DNA of 64,000 nucleotides from Ricordea florida (GCA_949710005.1 OX453275.1:14306299-14370298); one strand, 5' to 3'; shown: positions 13,063 to 24,026, counted from the stretch's first letter. The notes: generated by a model not told the origin, from the letters alone. Translations and numbers: made by a program.

Positions 13063-13653
13063 ATGTCATCCCATATAAGTAAGCAATGCGCCTCAGCATT
13101 CTATCATTTGCATAATATAAGTCGGATCCGTAGGTTTTTAAGTACAGATACCACTGAAGCTCTCGTACATGCGTTTGTTACCTCGCGCGTAGATTATTGT
13201 AATAGTCTTTTATATGGCTTGCTAGCTTCTCACCTGAATAAGGTTCAGCGCGTTTTAAATGCCGCATCAAGACTAGTTTGTCGCGCGCCACGCTACTGTC
13301 ACATAACGCCGTTGCTGTACGAGCTGCACTGGCTACCGGTTAGGCAACGCATCAGTTTTAAGATTCTACTATTTGTTTTTAAGGCAATCCATGAATTCGC
13401 GCCAACGTATTTAAGAGAACTTGTGTCAATTAAAAGATCAGGAAATTATAATTTAAGATCCTCCTCGGATGGTTTGTTGCTTGCAACGCCAACTTATAGA
13501 AGTAGGGTTTCATTAGGAGACAGATCATTCCAGGTCGCAGCTCCGGCACTTTGGAATGTATTACCGCGTGAGATTCGTTCTATTACAGATCTAGGGATTT
13601 TTAAGTGCCATCTGAATGTTGCAAGCGTGGCCATTTGTTCTTCGGTGGATTGA
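13063..13653 (+). pseudogene. C-terminal reverse transcriptase fragment of the LINE
   Basis: An open frame of 196 codons, of which about the first 185 (to the phrase FKCHL) are LINE sequence and the remainder is copia LTR read by chance. It covers the thumb and C-terminal region of a LINE protein; no YADD box or endonuclease is present. The true LINE frame continues across the insertion at 17604. Confidence 0.75.
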
Positions 13654-13848
13654 AGACTCCAAGATCAACTGTAACCAAACATTTATTGTTCTTCTTTCAC
13701 TGACATTCGCACACACTAGAAGTTACACGTGGCTATGAAATATATACATGGTGGCTGATGCAATACAGCCTCGATTTAATGTTAACTTGAATGACATTTC
13801 CTGTACGTAAATACTTCCGCTTTATGTAGGTTGGGTTTGCATCCAACA
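13617..13848 (-). repeat. 3' LTR of the copia element
   Basis: 232 bp, TG...CA ends, same sequence as 17367-17598. Preceded on the element strand by a purine-rich AGTGGGGG (13849-13856), the expected polypurine tract for plus-strand priming. Confidence 0.92.
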
Positions 13849-13876
13849 CCCCCACTCAATCACAACTTTACAACAT

Positions 13877-14188
13877 TTATGGAAGTAGTCTATTAAGTTT
13901 AACCCTAGTTACAGGCTTAGTAAAAATGTCTGCAACATTATTTTCTGTTGGTACATATGTCAGCTTGAGGTTTCCATTCTGGATCTCTAATCTTAAGAAG
14001 TGGTATTTAACATCAATATGCTTTGATCTCTTATGATGCACAGGATTATTAGCCAGTGCTATTGCCCCTTGATTATCTACATACATGCGAATAACCTCAC
14101 AAGGGGGACCCACTAGATCAGCTAATAGTTGCCTAAGAAATTTAGCTTCCTGGGTAGCCATGGCTAATGCTACATACTCAGCTTTCAT
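13877..14188 (-). pseudogene. copia RNase H C-terminal part, out of frame with gag-pol
   Basis: Encodes the second half of a copia RNase H: AEYVALA, YVDNQGAIALA and KHIDVKYHFLR carry the later acidic catalytic residues, and NVADIFTKP is the usual copia C-terminal phrase. The first part of RNase H, with the first catalytic Asp (usually in a SDADWAGD-type motif), is missing. Together with the truncated RT this marks an internal deletion of very roughly 0.4 kb judged from family length. Confidence 0.85.
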
Positions 14189-17100
14189 TAACTGTACTGC
14201 CCTTAGTTACACCCAGCTCACATGGGATTGCCTTTGGCTTGCATTCTGACATGTTGAACCGAGACAAAATCTTTTCTATGTACTGGGTTTGGTTCATTTC
14301 AACATACCCATTTCCACACTTGAATTGGATGCCTAGAAACCATGATAGAATACCCAGATCTTTCATTTTGAATTTCATCATAAGACATTCTTTAAATTCT
14401 TTCAACACATCTGTGTTGCTACCTGCAATAATTATGTCATCAACCCATACAATTAAAATTACTTGACCACTTTCAGTAGTCCTGACATAAACACAAGGAT
14501 CCACTAAGGATTGTACAAACTCTTCTTGTGTTAGATAGTCATGTAACATACTGTTCCAGTTTCTCCCACTTTGTTTCAAGCCATACAATGATTTCTTTAG
14601 CTTGCAAACAAGTTTTTGTCCATTGGGCCCTTTTTGTTCATAACCTTCAGGTTGCTCAACATACAACTCACAGTCAATAGGTGCATTCAAATAAGCAGTC
14701 TTAACATCCATTTGATGGATAACCATACCTTTTTGAACAGCTAATTGCATTAACATTCGAACCGAAGTTAAACGAGCAGTTGGAGAAAATGTCTCATGAT
14801 AGTCTATACCTGGGGCCTGGGAGTAACCCTTTGCAACAAAACGGGCTTTGTACTTTTCCTCTCCATTGGGACCTAATTTGATAGTATAAACCCACTTTCC
14901 CCCCACTGAAGTTCGACCCTCTGGTAGGGAGGTGAGTTCAAATGTGTCATTATCCCATAGTGAATTTAACTCTTCATCCATAGCAACTTTCCACTTCCCA
15001 GACTCTGGGGATGTGATGGCACATTCATATGACTGTGGAACATTTCTAGCTGTGTAACAGTAGTCAACTGTAAAATTTGCAAAATCATCAATTGCATGAT
15101 CAAGTTCCTCCCCTGTTGCATAGTCATCAAGGTATTTTGGTCTGACATGCTCCCTAGTAGGGTAACGCTTAACACTTTCTACCTTAATCTCAGGCTTTTG
15201 CATTTCAGGTTCTTTGTACTCAGCTGAATCAGATAACAATTCAACACTTTCCTCTTTATGGTCGAATCTCTCACTGAATTTGACACATCTGGCTTTCTTG
15301 ATGGTGTTTTGATCAGGGTAATAAACAAGAAATGCAGGACTGGACCTATCATAACCTATAAAAATGCCTTCCTTAGCTCGAGCATCTAATTTGGTTTTGT
15401 TCTGTACATAAGCGTGACACAATGAACCAAATACATGCATGTTGGACAAATTTGGTTTGGTACCTGTCAAGCACTCATAAGGTGTTTTACCTGTTCTGGA
15501 ATTATAACACCTGTTGCGGATATGTGCTGATGTCATGACAGCATAGGTCCATAACTGTTTAGGTAACTCTGCTTCGATTAACAGACACCTTGCCATATCA
15601 AAAAGCGATCGCCATGCTCTCTCAGCTGTCCCGTTTTGGTGGGGTGAATAGGGAGCTGTAAGTTCATGTTTGATGTGGTTATCTAACAATAAGGATTTGA
15701 ATTGATCACTAACGTATTCACCCCCATTGTCAGATCGTAATCGTTTGACTGTACCAAAGGGTGCAGTATCAGCCAAGAACTGCTTCATTGCTGTGATGGC
15801 ATCACTCTTGTTCTTTAGGAAATATACCCCAAAGGCACCAGAAAAATCGTCCACAAAAACCATTGCAAAATTGTGACCATCCCTTGACCCTGGTGTGACA
15901 GGACCTGCTAAGTCAGTGTGTACTAACTCGAGAGGTGCAGTTGCACGACTATCTGGCTCTCTATTTCGAAACTGTGACATCTTTCCCTTTACACAAGTGT
16001 CACATTCAGGCTTACCCTTGGGCTTTGTTGTTATTTTCATCCCCTCAACAACATTTTCTAGTTTAAAAACATCATGCATGTTGCAATGCCCCAATATTTT
16101 GTGCCAAGTTTCCGCACTGTGCGCACCATTACTGGAATCGGCATAGTTGAGGTAATACAACTTCCCATATTTCTTCATAGCAAATTTGGTGTCACCTGGT
16201 GTACTTAGCTCAGCAGAATCTGGTGTCAAGTGTATGGAATTTCCCCTATAAACGGCAGATTGAACAGAAAATATGTTCTGTTTATAACTAGGTATATATA
16301 AAGCGTCTTCAAGAAAGACTTCATAGGGAACACCCCCTACATCATGCAGAGTAACTTGTGCCCTGCCCCTGGCAGACACAACACCACATGCCCTACTGCC
16401 ATCAGCTAACTCTATGTAATGATTTTCGGGTTTGAAATCATCATCAAAATGTAAAAACTTGGACTTATCATTGAGAATATGAGCAGTAGCTCCTGTATCT
16501 ACTAATAAGGAATTTTCTCTTGTTACGTTAAGAGAGTCTACAGTCACTTTGAACGCAAATGAAGCGCCCCTCTTATCGTCACTCACGGTTTTCGCTGTGT
16601 CCTTCTTGCGACAAACATCTGTGTTGTGTGTCTTGGACTTGCAGTGTCTGCACCATCGGTGATTAATCTTCTTCCTTTGTTCCTTTATGCGACATTTACT
16701 TGATTTGTGACCAGGTTGACCGCAGGAGTAACATGTTATATGTCCGTTCGATGCTGAATGTTTCTGTTTACAGTTCATAACATTGTCCTCTCCAATTTGT
16801 GGCGGCATATGAGATCTTTCGGTCTCTTCATAACTCCTAAGGGCTACTTTGAATTCTTGAAACTGAATCTTGTCGTCGCGCTGCGAAACAATGGCGGAAA
16901 AGGTTTTGTATTCCACAGGTAATCCTTTCAGTACCATGGCAATCAAAAGGCTGTCGCTCACTGTCTCCCCGGCGGATTTGAGCGATGCAGCTGCTGTTTC
17001 AGCACGTAGAACATAATCTGTTATGCATTCGTCTTGGGCTTTCTGCAGTGAAGTCAGTTCTGTATACAATGCAAGAACACGTGGTTTGCTTTTTCCCATG

Positions 17101-17384
17101 TAATGGTTCCTCAATATTTGGAGGGCTCTTCTGCCATCGTCCCTCGCATCCCTCATAATTAAGGACAGGCTTCGATCGTCCAGGTACTGGATCAGTTGAG
17201 CGAAGGCATCAATGTTCTTTTCCGTTTCTGTGTCATCTAGCTCACCTTCGGCTAGGAGAACATCGTACAACTTTTGAAGTCTCATAAGTCCTAGGAATTT
17301 TACTTCCCAAAGTTCGTATTTCGTAACATCACCGTCGAACATGAGCCTTCTGCTGGGCCCATAACCTGTTGCAAGCGTGGCCAT
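14178..17384 (-). CDS. copia gag-pol polyprotein (gag, protease, integrase, RT), truncated
   Basis: 1068 residues. Two CCHC zinc knuckles (218-231 and 245-258) mark gag nucleocapsid. Protease active site is VDTGATAH (Asp296). Integrase has the HHCC zinc site (H428, H433, C461, C464) and the catalytic D491, D552 and E588 (HQNGTAER). Reverse transcriptase follows with MDVKTAYLNA and the catalytic VDD at 981-983 (WVDD instead of the usual YVDD). The frame stops at 14178 soon after the RT core, where the end of RT and start of RNase H have been lost. The ATG lies 18 bases inside the 5' LTR, and the frame runs through the primer-binding site. The protein would form virus-like particles in the cytoplasm and copy element RNA, but this copy lacks an intact RNase H. 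Confidence 0.88.
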   Translation of the reverse strand: MATLATGYGPSRRLMFDGDVTKYELWEVKFLGLMRLQKLYDVLLAEGELDDTETEKNIDAFAQLIQYLDDRSLSLIMRDARDDGRRALQILRNHYMGKSKPRVLALYTELTSLQKAQDECITDYVLRAETAAASLKSAGETVSDSLLIAMVLKGLPVEYKTFSAIVSQRDDKIQFQEFKVALRSYEETERSHMPPQIGEDNVMNCKQKHSASNGHITCYSCGQPGHKSSKCRIKEQRKKINHRWCRHCKSKTHNTDVCRKKDTAKTVSDDKRGASFAFKVTVDSLNVTRENSLLVDTGATAHILNDKSKFLHFDDDFKPENHYIELADGSRACGVVSARGRAQVTLHDVGGVPYEVFLEDALYIPSYKQNIFSVQSAVYRGNSIHLTPDSAELSTPGDTKFAMKKYGKLYYLNYADSSNGAHSAETWHKILGHCNMHDVFKLENVVEGMKITTKPKGKPECDTCVKGKMSQFRNREPDSRATAPLELVHTDLAGPVTPGSRDGHNFAMVFVDDFSGAFGVYFLKNKSDAITAMKQFLADTAPFGTVKRLRSDNGGEYVSDQFKSLLLDNHIKHELTAPYSPHQNGTAERAWRSLFDMARCLLIEAELPKQLWTYAVMTSAHIRNRCYNSRTGKTPYECLTGTKPNLSNMHVFGSLCHAYVQNKTKLDARAKEGIFIGYDRSSPAFLVYYPDQNTIKKARCVKFSERFDHKEESVELLSDSAEYKEPEMQKPEIKVESVKRYPTREHVRPKYLDDYATGEELDHAIDDFANFTVDYCYTARNVPQSYECAITSPESGKWKVAMDEELNSLWDNDTFELTSLPEGRTSVGGKWVYTIKLGPNGEEKYKARFVAKGYSQAPGIDYHETFSPTARLTSVRMLMQLAVQKGMVIHQMDVKTAYLNAPIDCELYVEQPEGYEQKGPNGQKLVCKLKKSLYGLKQSGRNWNSMLHDYLTQEEFVQSLVDPCVYVRTTESGQVILIVWVDDIIIAGSNTDVLKEFKECLMMKFKMKDLGILSWFLGIQFKCGNGYVEMNQTQYIEKILSRFNMSECKPKAIPCELGVTKGSTVNES
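17351..17366 (-). promoter_or_regulatory. copia primer-binding site matching the initiator tRNA anticodon arm
   Basis: Directly after the 5' LTR the element strand reads GGTTATGGGCCCAGCA. This is complementary to the anticodon stem-loop of eukaryotic initiator tRNA-Met (TGCTGGGCCCATAACC), not to the tRNA 3' end. Drosophila copia is known to be primed by an initiator tRNA-Met fragment cleaved in the anticodon arm, so the same mechanism is inferred. Confidence 0.8.
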
Positions 17385-17598
17385 TTGTTCTTCGGTGGAT
17401 TGAAGACTCCAAGATCAACTGTAACCAAACATTTATTGTTCTTCTTTCACTGACATTCGCACACACTAGAAGTTACACGTGGCTATGAAATATATACATG
17501 GTGGCTGATGCAATACAGCCTCGATTTAATGTTAACTTGAATGACATTTCCTGTACGTAAATACTTCCGCTTTATGTAGGTTGGGTTTGCATCCAACA
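17367..17598 (-). repeat. 5' LTR of the copia element
   Basis: Identical by eye to the 3' LTR. It must carry the promoter and also supplies the ATG of gag-pol at 17384. Confidence 0.92.
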
Positions 17599-17914
17599 CT
17601 GAAAACGCACCTCTTTAGGGAAGCTTTTTATCAATTTATTAATTTTAAATTTTTTATCGCCGATAATTACCAGTATCTTAATATATGTTGTATATTTTGA
17701 TTTTATCACACTATATTTTAAATAATTGGTAGTTAGATACCCTGTATTAAATTATTATAGATAGAAGTCATGTAATGCGCGCTTGATCATTTCATGGAAA
17801 GCGCGCAATATAAGAATTAAATTATTGTTATTCTTATTATTATTATTATTATTATTATTAAGTACGAGGCGTGGCCGAGTGTTTTATACTCAGTATGTGC
17901 TAGTTTATTGAACG

Positions 17915-18345
17915 GCAAAAACGTTTTATGTGGACCTATTCATTATTACACTAAACTTTGAATTTTGGTATATTTTGACCAAGAACATAAAAACGCAAAT
18001 GCTAGCCGTGTCTATATCAGATATAAAGGCAATCATAAACAGTAATTTCCTTTGTATCAGTGCCTTATGAATTATTATTGAGGTTTTGAAGGCCAAACCA
18101 TAACACCGCGATCTACTACTCTTTGCGAACAGTGTGTGGGTTCTTTAACGTCAATTAAGACGGTTATACGAACAAGGGTTGTGAGACGGGACCTACGGTT
18201 TATCGTCCTTATCTGAGAAGACTGGAAAGTCTAACTATTTTCAGATGTCATTGCAAAGGCAGCACAAAGACGCCGAGACCTCATGCACGATAGTTTAGTG
18301 CTCAACGTACAGATGAACTAACTGGTCGCCCGGACTGATCGGCGA
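17915..18345 (-). repeat. interspersed repeat plus degenerate tRNA-derived SINE, copy 1
   Basis: The block 17915-18130 (ACGTTTTATGTGGACCTATT...) recurs at about 24066-24280. The following part, from GTTGTGAGACGGGACCTACG at 18178 through TGTCATTGCAAAGGCAGCAC, matches 24300-24390, the body of the SINE whose tRNA-like head is intact at 24424-24497. In this copy the head is too worn to recognise. Confidence 0.65.
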
Positions 18346-20583
18346 TTACGATGATAAAACTCTATCTAAATCTAAGGTATACAAAGTCTGATGTAGCTTG
18401 TGTTTAATTTTGCCGCGATATTGAACCGGTTCAGCCTTTTTCCAAACCGAAATCTGTACATTAACCGAAAATAAAATGCTTGGAGTGTAATTTGGTTTGA
18501 AATTATGCGCGTTATTTCAGTATTGTTTAGAAAAGTGTGTTTCAGACCAAATTTCCACGACACGAAGCTGCGATTGTCACTTTTGTACAACCATTTTAAG
18601 ATCCCTTAATTGCCATAGTCAGAAGTCTATTACCAAGCAGGGTCTCACGTCAGGATCTACAGTCCACTTATTTCGATTCTTTACAAATCGCACCGTGCCC
18701 AGGGCCAATCAGATTGCACTGATTACAAGTCAAAATGGAGCAATTAACGTGACCAAATGATGGTTCCTTATTTTAAAATTTTAAATGAAAATAGAGTTCA
18801 AACAAACGTGGTTGTTTTAGTGGGAAAAAACCAAACCGAGCTAGGTATCCGTCGCTTATAGCGCGGCATTGTTAAGCCCTCAGGCTAGGTCAATATAAGT
18901 CTCAAGAACGTCAAGTGGCGCTGGTTTGATGAATTCTATCATGTGGATATTATAAACAGTTGACTACGAAAGGTTTCTCTTAGCGATGATTTAACCCAGG
19001 CTAGTTTTCACCATGGGTCGTGCAGGGGCCCTTTGTAGATAGATATTCTCCCTCCTATCTTATCTCTCGGATAAGCTTTGACGGAAATCTCTTGCGGCTT
19101 TTTGCGTCATTATGAAGATAGTTGGCTACTGTCGACAGATGAGGATCCGTTGCCGACATAGTGTATTGCCACCAAGCTGACAGTACCACTGCCACTTTCG
19201 GCCACCACACACGTACACCGGTAATAGTATCAAAGGTGTATGGTCTGTCGGCCCCCTCCGTGCAGTCTGTTTGTCACTTGTTGGTTACAGTCCGCCTTGG
19301 GCCGGTAAGGTGCTAATGAGTACAAAATTATTATGTTCATATAAAAGAAATAACAGAACAAAACAAAATAAAAACAACTCCAAAAAATAGAGAAAAGAAC
19401 AAAAACACTTTATGAGATGGTCCAAAGAAGATGCCCAGGATGAAAGCCTAAAACCGCATTTTTACCTAAACTCCTTAACACCTCTGAAGATGTGTAGTGA
19501 AATCTGGCCAGAATTGTTAAAACACTTTTTTTGGTCGAACGATGAATGTACGTGAATACGTCCCGAGCAGGCATCAGTCACTCAACGACTGTGATTTCCA
19601 GAGAATGTCATGATATTTGACATATAATTTTTTCCCAGCATTTCAGATTAATATCACCTTTCGTTTTAGTGCTTTAGCCATAGTATACAAAACAAACAGT
19701 AGCTACTAGAATAACTGCTCCACTAGTAATTTCTATCTCATTTGATCCTGAGAGGTTTGTTGTTGCATTAACAGCAAACTGAAGGCGACAAAACTCGTGA
19801 TAACAAAAGTCATGTATTTCTTATTTGCTTAAGTTGCCTTTAAGGACCTGAAGACGCATCACGATTTTCATATAAAAAGTTGCAGGGGAACTGAACAGTT
19901 GCAAAACAACTTATTTTTCTGGCTTGCCCCCGGCTTCAAAAATCATAGCCACATGTAGAAGCTCTGAATGCTGTCACTTTTTGTTAAATGGCCAGACGGC
20001 AAACTTTCACCGACTGCTGACAAAAAGTGGAGGAAAAAACTGAAAGATTCTCCGAACTCGTACCGATACTGAAAGTTGAATATGATGAAGATTTTTTATT
20101 TCTATTATTTGCTTTATCATTAAAAGATACATTTGCCTACTAGCGTCGACTGATTGGCCTGTAAGTGAAGGCCTGACCGGATACGCAAATAGCCAATCTC
20201 GAAACAGACAGTCGAACCTCGCTATCCTGTAACGAATAACCGTTAGTAAACGACTGAAAAAAACAATATAAGGGAAATGAGTTTGAGTTCTAGGTAGTGG
20301 GGATTTCGAGACAGCGAAGGTCGATTGTGTTTTTGAAAAATATCCTTGGCGCGAAATGAAATAAAAGCCGCGCAGCCAACGCAGGTTTAAAAATTGATTA
20401 TCACATATATCTCTTCCAAAACAGAGCGATTTTTTTCTCGTTCGCCGTCGCATATTTATACTCCTTATTGTTACTGTTCCTTCAAATCGGTGTGAGCCAG
20501 CTGAGTCGATTTGGAATAATTCTATTCCATTATAATTACGGTTAAAAACTTCCCTACTGAGAGAAATAGCATACTAGTATGGC
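18346..20583. other. gene-free stretch
   Basis: No coding region with recognisable motifs was found on either strand. The minus-strand frame at 20007-20453 has an arbitrary composition and no splice or domain support. Confidence 0.4.
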
Positions 20584-20883
20584 TTACACTGGTGCAAAAC
20601 GCTGCATGAGATCATCGCGCGGCGTCGCCGTAAAAACAGTGTCCTTAAACGACCAGCTTGTCCGTTTCTTCTCAAACGCTTTTGCCGTTTTGTTTTCTGC
20701 TCTTTCCAGAAGCGTTGAAACCTTCTTATGAAAAGCGATGTCGTAAAAAACCTTTTGTTGGTTTATATGCTTGGTGAGGTGCTTTTGATTGCAATCGAAC
20801 TTTGGCAGTAAACTATTCAGAGCACTATTCAGAGCTTTGAAAACTGTTTTGAAATTCACGTTCAGTTTTAAACTTGATGACAT
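20584..20883 (-). CDS. small hypothetical protein, unrecognised
   Basis: A 99-residue frame with even codon use. The product is Lys-rich and hydrophilic, with a predicted-helical feel in the middle (VSTLLERAENKTAKAFEKKR), no signal peptide, no membrane segment and no motif I know. No TATA box, splice signals or neighbouring exon were found. It could be a short orphan gene, an exon, or a remnant of a mobile element. Confidence 0.3.
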   Translation of the reverse strand: MSSSLKLNVNFKTVFKALNSALNSLLPKFDCNQKHLTKHINQQKVFYDIAFHKKVSTLLERAENKTAKAFEKKRTSWSFKDTVFTATPRDDLMQRFAPV

Positions 20884-22502
20884 TTAGTACATCTTTACAA
20901 GATTAAACTTCCAAAATGACTTATTTTCAAAGTTTGTAACAATGAAAACTGTATTCTCTTGGAACTAATTAAAAGCTTAGCAATCGTTAGACAATGCAAT
21001 TCAGTGTTTTTTGTTCCTTTTTTCTTTAGCTCAAGCCTTCTATTTTCTATTTTCGTTTAAAGAAAGGAGTTTACCGGCTAACTTAACAGGTTTTTACTAC
21101 TATTGAGAAGATGAAAACACAAATTGGATAAAAGGAGCACAAAAGAAATTCCACAACCTTTTTTGGAAACAATTCTTAGATCATGATAGCTCTTTTTAAC
21201 TTTCTTAGCAGTTTGGCTTCAGTCTTCTATATTCTATTTTATTTTCATTTTTCGCGCTTTCAAGGAATGCAATTCTCGTTAGCTAACTTAAAAGCTTTTC
21301 GGCACTACTGTGAACATGAAAACTCAAAGAGAAAGAACACGAAACAAATCCCAAACATTGTTAAGAAAAGCCTCAGAAACGAATCATATTCACATTAAAA
21401 TGGCTTCGAGAAAAGTGTTATTCCACTGCATGTTTTTATGGCAAAATCGGGTGCCACGTTGTACAAGTTGAATTCAATCTCTGGGGTGAATAGGTATACA
21501 AATGACTATATTGGGAGTGTAACTTCAAGTCAAAGTTGCATGCCATGCTAATGGCATTTGTTACCAATGGCCACACGCGGCTGTTGAGACACTGGTTAGA
21601 CCTGGTTACAGTTTACTCAAAAGTAAGTCAAATAGTTGCAAACTAAAAAGGTGCGAAGTTGAGAAAAAAACGAGTTATCACACCGTTCAAGTTTCATTTT
21701 AAGGTGCGTGTGTGTTTTAATTGAGTCAAGAAGGACATTAACAATTACGCCGAACCTCCAATACAATCTACTTACCACTCATTTGATATTCCATGTGGTG
21801 TACTGACTCAAAACAATCGCCTCAGTCCAATCTTATTGAAAACAGCATACGATAACGGAACAACAATAGTGAATCAGCCTGTTCCTTTGCTTGCTCAAAA
21901 AAGTTGTCTTCTGTTACATTTTGGAAATCGCAAATGGAGCAGATTCATCCTTTTGTCATAAAGTTGACAAACTGTAGTACATATATTTTTTCTATTTTTT
22001 GAAAAATCGCGACGATGATTCAATACAAAAAAGTGAAAGACAGATTCAAGCAATAGAAATTGAGGATGCTAATACCAGTTTGCTAAACGAGTTAGAAGTG
22101 TGAACATGTAGTGGAAATAAGTCAAGTGTCTGTTAGAGTGTATGAGTACAAAGTTGTTTTGAACTCAGTCACGAGACTCATAGAAACACCCTCCCTTTGT
22201 GGGATGCTTAATGACGCGGAACAGAGTTAAATCAGAACCGTCCTTCGACCACTGCTAACGGAAAGAGGATTTTATCATTTGCAAGATGAACAACCGTTGG
22301 TAGCCGAATAGAGATTGTGAATTCTTAAAAAAGCAGTGGCTGACGTTACAAATTTCCCATTATCATGGCCTTGTAAATAAACGGTCAAACACGGTTTTTA
22401 CTCAATCGTAGTAGCAGCACCATACATGGTGGAGTTTAGATGTCATGGCGCGTATGCATTGCTGAGAAATTGAAGTGGAAGGCAAAAGGAGGATTAAAGC
22501 AA
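20884..22502. other. gene-free stretch with a weak internal duplication
   Basis: About 21020-21130 and 21200-21340 share an imperfect order of words (CTTCTAT, GCTAACTTAA, ATGAAAAC, CACAAAAGAAAT-like), suggesting an old tandem duplication. Nothing else is recognised. Confidence 0.35.
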
Positions 22503-22580
22503 ATTTGCACTGGTGTTACACTTTTTGCACTGGTATTACACTTTTTGCACTGGTATTACACTTTTTGCACTGGTGTTACA

Positions 22581-22613
<33 letters not shown>

Positions 22614-22639
22614 GAGTAATTTTTTCATGTATATTATTA
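22503..22639. repeat. direct repeat A (four 20-bp units plus tail), copy 1
   Basis: Contains four tandem 20-bp units of TTTGCACTGGTRTTACACTT followed by a tail with CAGCCAATCAGAATCGAG. The whole block recurs 507 bp downstream at 23010-23146, identical by eye. Confidence 0.8.
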
Positions 22640-22820
22640 GTAAAGGTAATCATACGGTTTCGAGTTCAATTTGGAATTAATTTGCACGAGTGAGTTTTTC
22701 AAAAAGCTGAAATTGCACGAGCCGCTTCGGCGAGTGCAATTTCAGCTTTTTGAAAAACTCACAAGTACAAATTTATTCCAAATTGAACGAGAAAAGCCGT
22801 ATGATTACTTATTAATAATA
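22640..22820. repeat. foldback (long inverted repeat)
   Basis: The arms run from GTAATCATACGG at about 22646 inwards to AAATTGCACGAG and are mirrored by the right arm ending CCGTATGATTAC at about 22808. The centre is the small palindrome GCCGCTTCGGC. Arms are imperfect. It is most simply a foldback transposon remnant, and the two direct repeats A flank it. Confidence 0.75.
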
Positions 22821-23009
22821 TAAACATGAACAAATTCGCCTGGAGGAAGTGCCGGAAGATCTCATTGCGGACGGACAGGAAGTAAGCATTTGACGCGGAT
22901 TTGACACTTTATTTACTGATTGGCTGATCAAGATCAGCTGATAAGGCTACGAACTCAAAGCGGTTCGTTTAAAAATAAAGAATATCATAATCCAGAAAAT
23001 CGATGTGTA

Positions 23010-23087
23010 ATTTGCACTGGTGTTACACTTTTTGCACTGGTATTACACTTTTTGCACTGGTATTACACTTTTTGCACTGGTGTTACA

Positions 23088-23120
<33 letters not shown>

Positions 23121-23146
23121 GAGTAATTTTTTCATGTATATTATTA
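23010..23146. repeat. direct repeat A, copy 2
   Basis: Same four 20-bp units and tail as 22503-22639. Confidence 0.8.
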
Positions 23147-24026
23147 TTTATGTTACTGCCTTGCTCATTCTATCTTAAATTAATATCACTCGTGAAACAT
23201 GTTGTTCTTAGATAAAACAGGTAATCGGAAAACAAAGAAGTAAGTCTTATAACTAGTCTAAATCAGCCAAATGAAGTACTAAGCTCTATTCTTTTCTTTC
23301 ATTTGCCACAGTGGTCTGCGGTTGAATAATGGTGACGTGGCGTGTTTTGCACTGAAGTCTGATGATCTTTCGGCAAGATGCTTGCAAAATTTGTGGCAAG
23401 GACAGTCTCTCTGATAATTCGATGCTGGAAATCTCCGGAACAGGGCCTTCAAAGAGTTATTGCCTACCTTGATTCGTCACATAGATTTGTATAAAACCTA
23501 AAGGCATAACTTGCCGTTAGATGCGCCTTGCAACTGCATATCTTTTTCTCTTGCTTTAAACTCTCCTGAAATTCTTCAGATTGCATTTTCTCTTAGTTTT
23601 ATCGTTGTTTTTATTTTATACTGCAATTAACTTTTTACTACTATTGCGAACTTGTGTAAGGTAGGTATCATCTTTACTGCATTTTTACAGCCATTTCTTT
23701 ATCTCTGTAAACAGTATCGGATCATTCATACAAAATTAGCACGAGTACAATGCTAATTCTTAGTATTACTTACTCTTATTTGTTTGAGCGAAAAAATATT
23801 CCTTACCTAAAGCAAATAAGAGGTTAAGGAGAAAAACACAGACTCTGTATTTTTTCACTTGCCACTCGCTGAATCCAGAGAGGGAAACATCGCTAATTTA
23901 ACGCGGTTTCAAGAACAAAAAAAATATTACCGAAATGACCAATGAAACCAAACTGAGAGATTGACCACCACACCGGGAACTACGTCCTCTGTTCTTTTCG
24001 AAAAGTGTGGAACATTTGGAACAAGT
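23147..24026. other. gene-free stretch
   Basis: AT-rich DNA with no recognised gene. Repeat sequence shared with the 18-kb region starts at about 24027. Confidence 0.4.

Larger units (their letters stand above)
13617..17598 (-). mobile_element. Ty1/copia LTR retrotransposon, recent but internally deleted
   Basis: A complete element of 3982 bp bounded by two 232-bp LTRs that look identical base for base, each TGTTG...CAACA. The pentamer CTGAA directly outside both LTRs (13612-13616 and 17599-17603) is a perfect target-site duplication. The element lies antisense to the window and inside a LINE fragment. It encodes gag, protease, integrase and reverse transcriptase in copia order (integrase before RT) as one frame. 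Identical LTRs point to very recent insertion. A deletion and frame change between RT and RNase H make the copy defective. Confidence 0.93.
13021..17861 (+). mobile_element. LINE (CR1/L2/jockey-type) 3' fragment, split by a copia insertion
   Basis: The left part (13021-13616) encodes the end of a non-LTR reverse transcriptase with the typical phrases SRVDYCNSLLYG, LHWLPVRQRI and APALWNVLP. After the copia element, the frame resumes at 17604 (KTHLFREAFYQF), which continues the split phrase FKCHL, and then runs into a non-coding 3' end with an ATT-type tail at about 17826-17861. The 5' part including the RT catalytic core is absent. The exact LINE clade cannot be fixed by eye. Confidence 0.8.

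Noticed and set aside
20007-20453. 148-codon minus-strand frame
   Set aside because: No recognisable domain, biased aromatic/basic composition typical of chance frames, no splice context.
22503-22600. Evenly spaced 20-bp repeats as a CRISPR-like array
   Set aside because: Units are directly adjacent without spacers, and the DNA is clearly eukaryotic; it is a tandem repeat.
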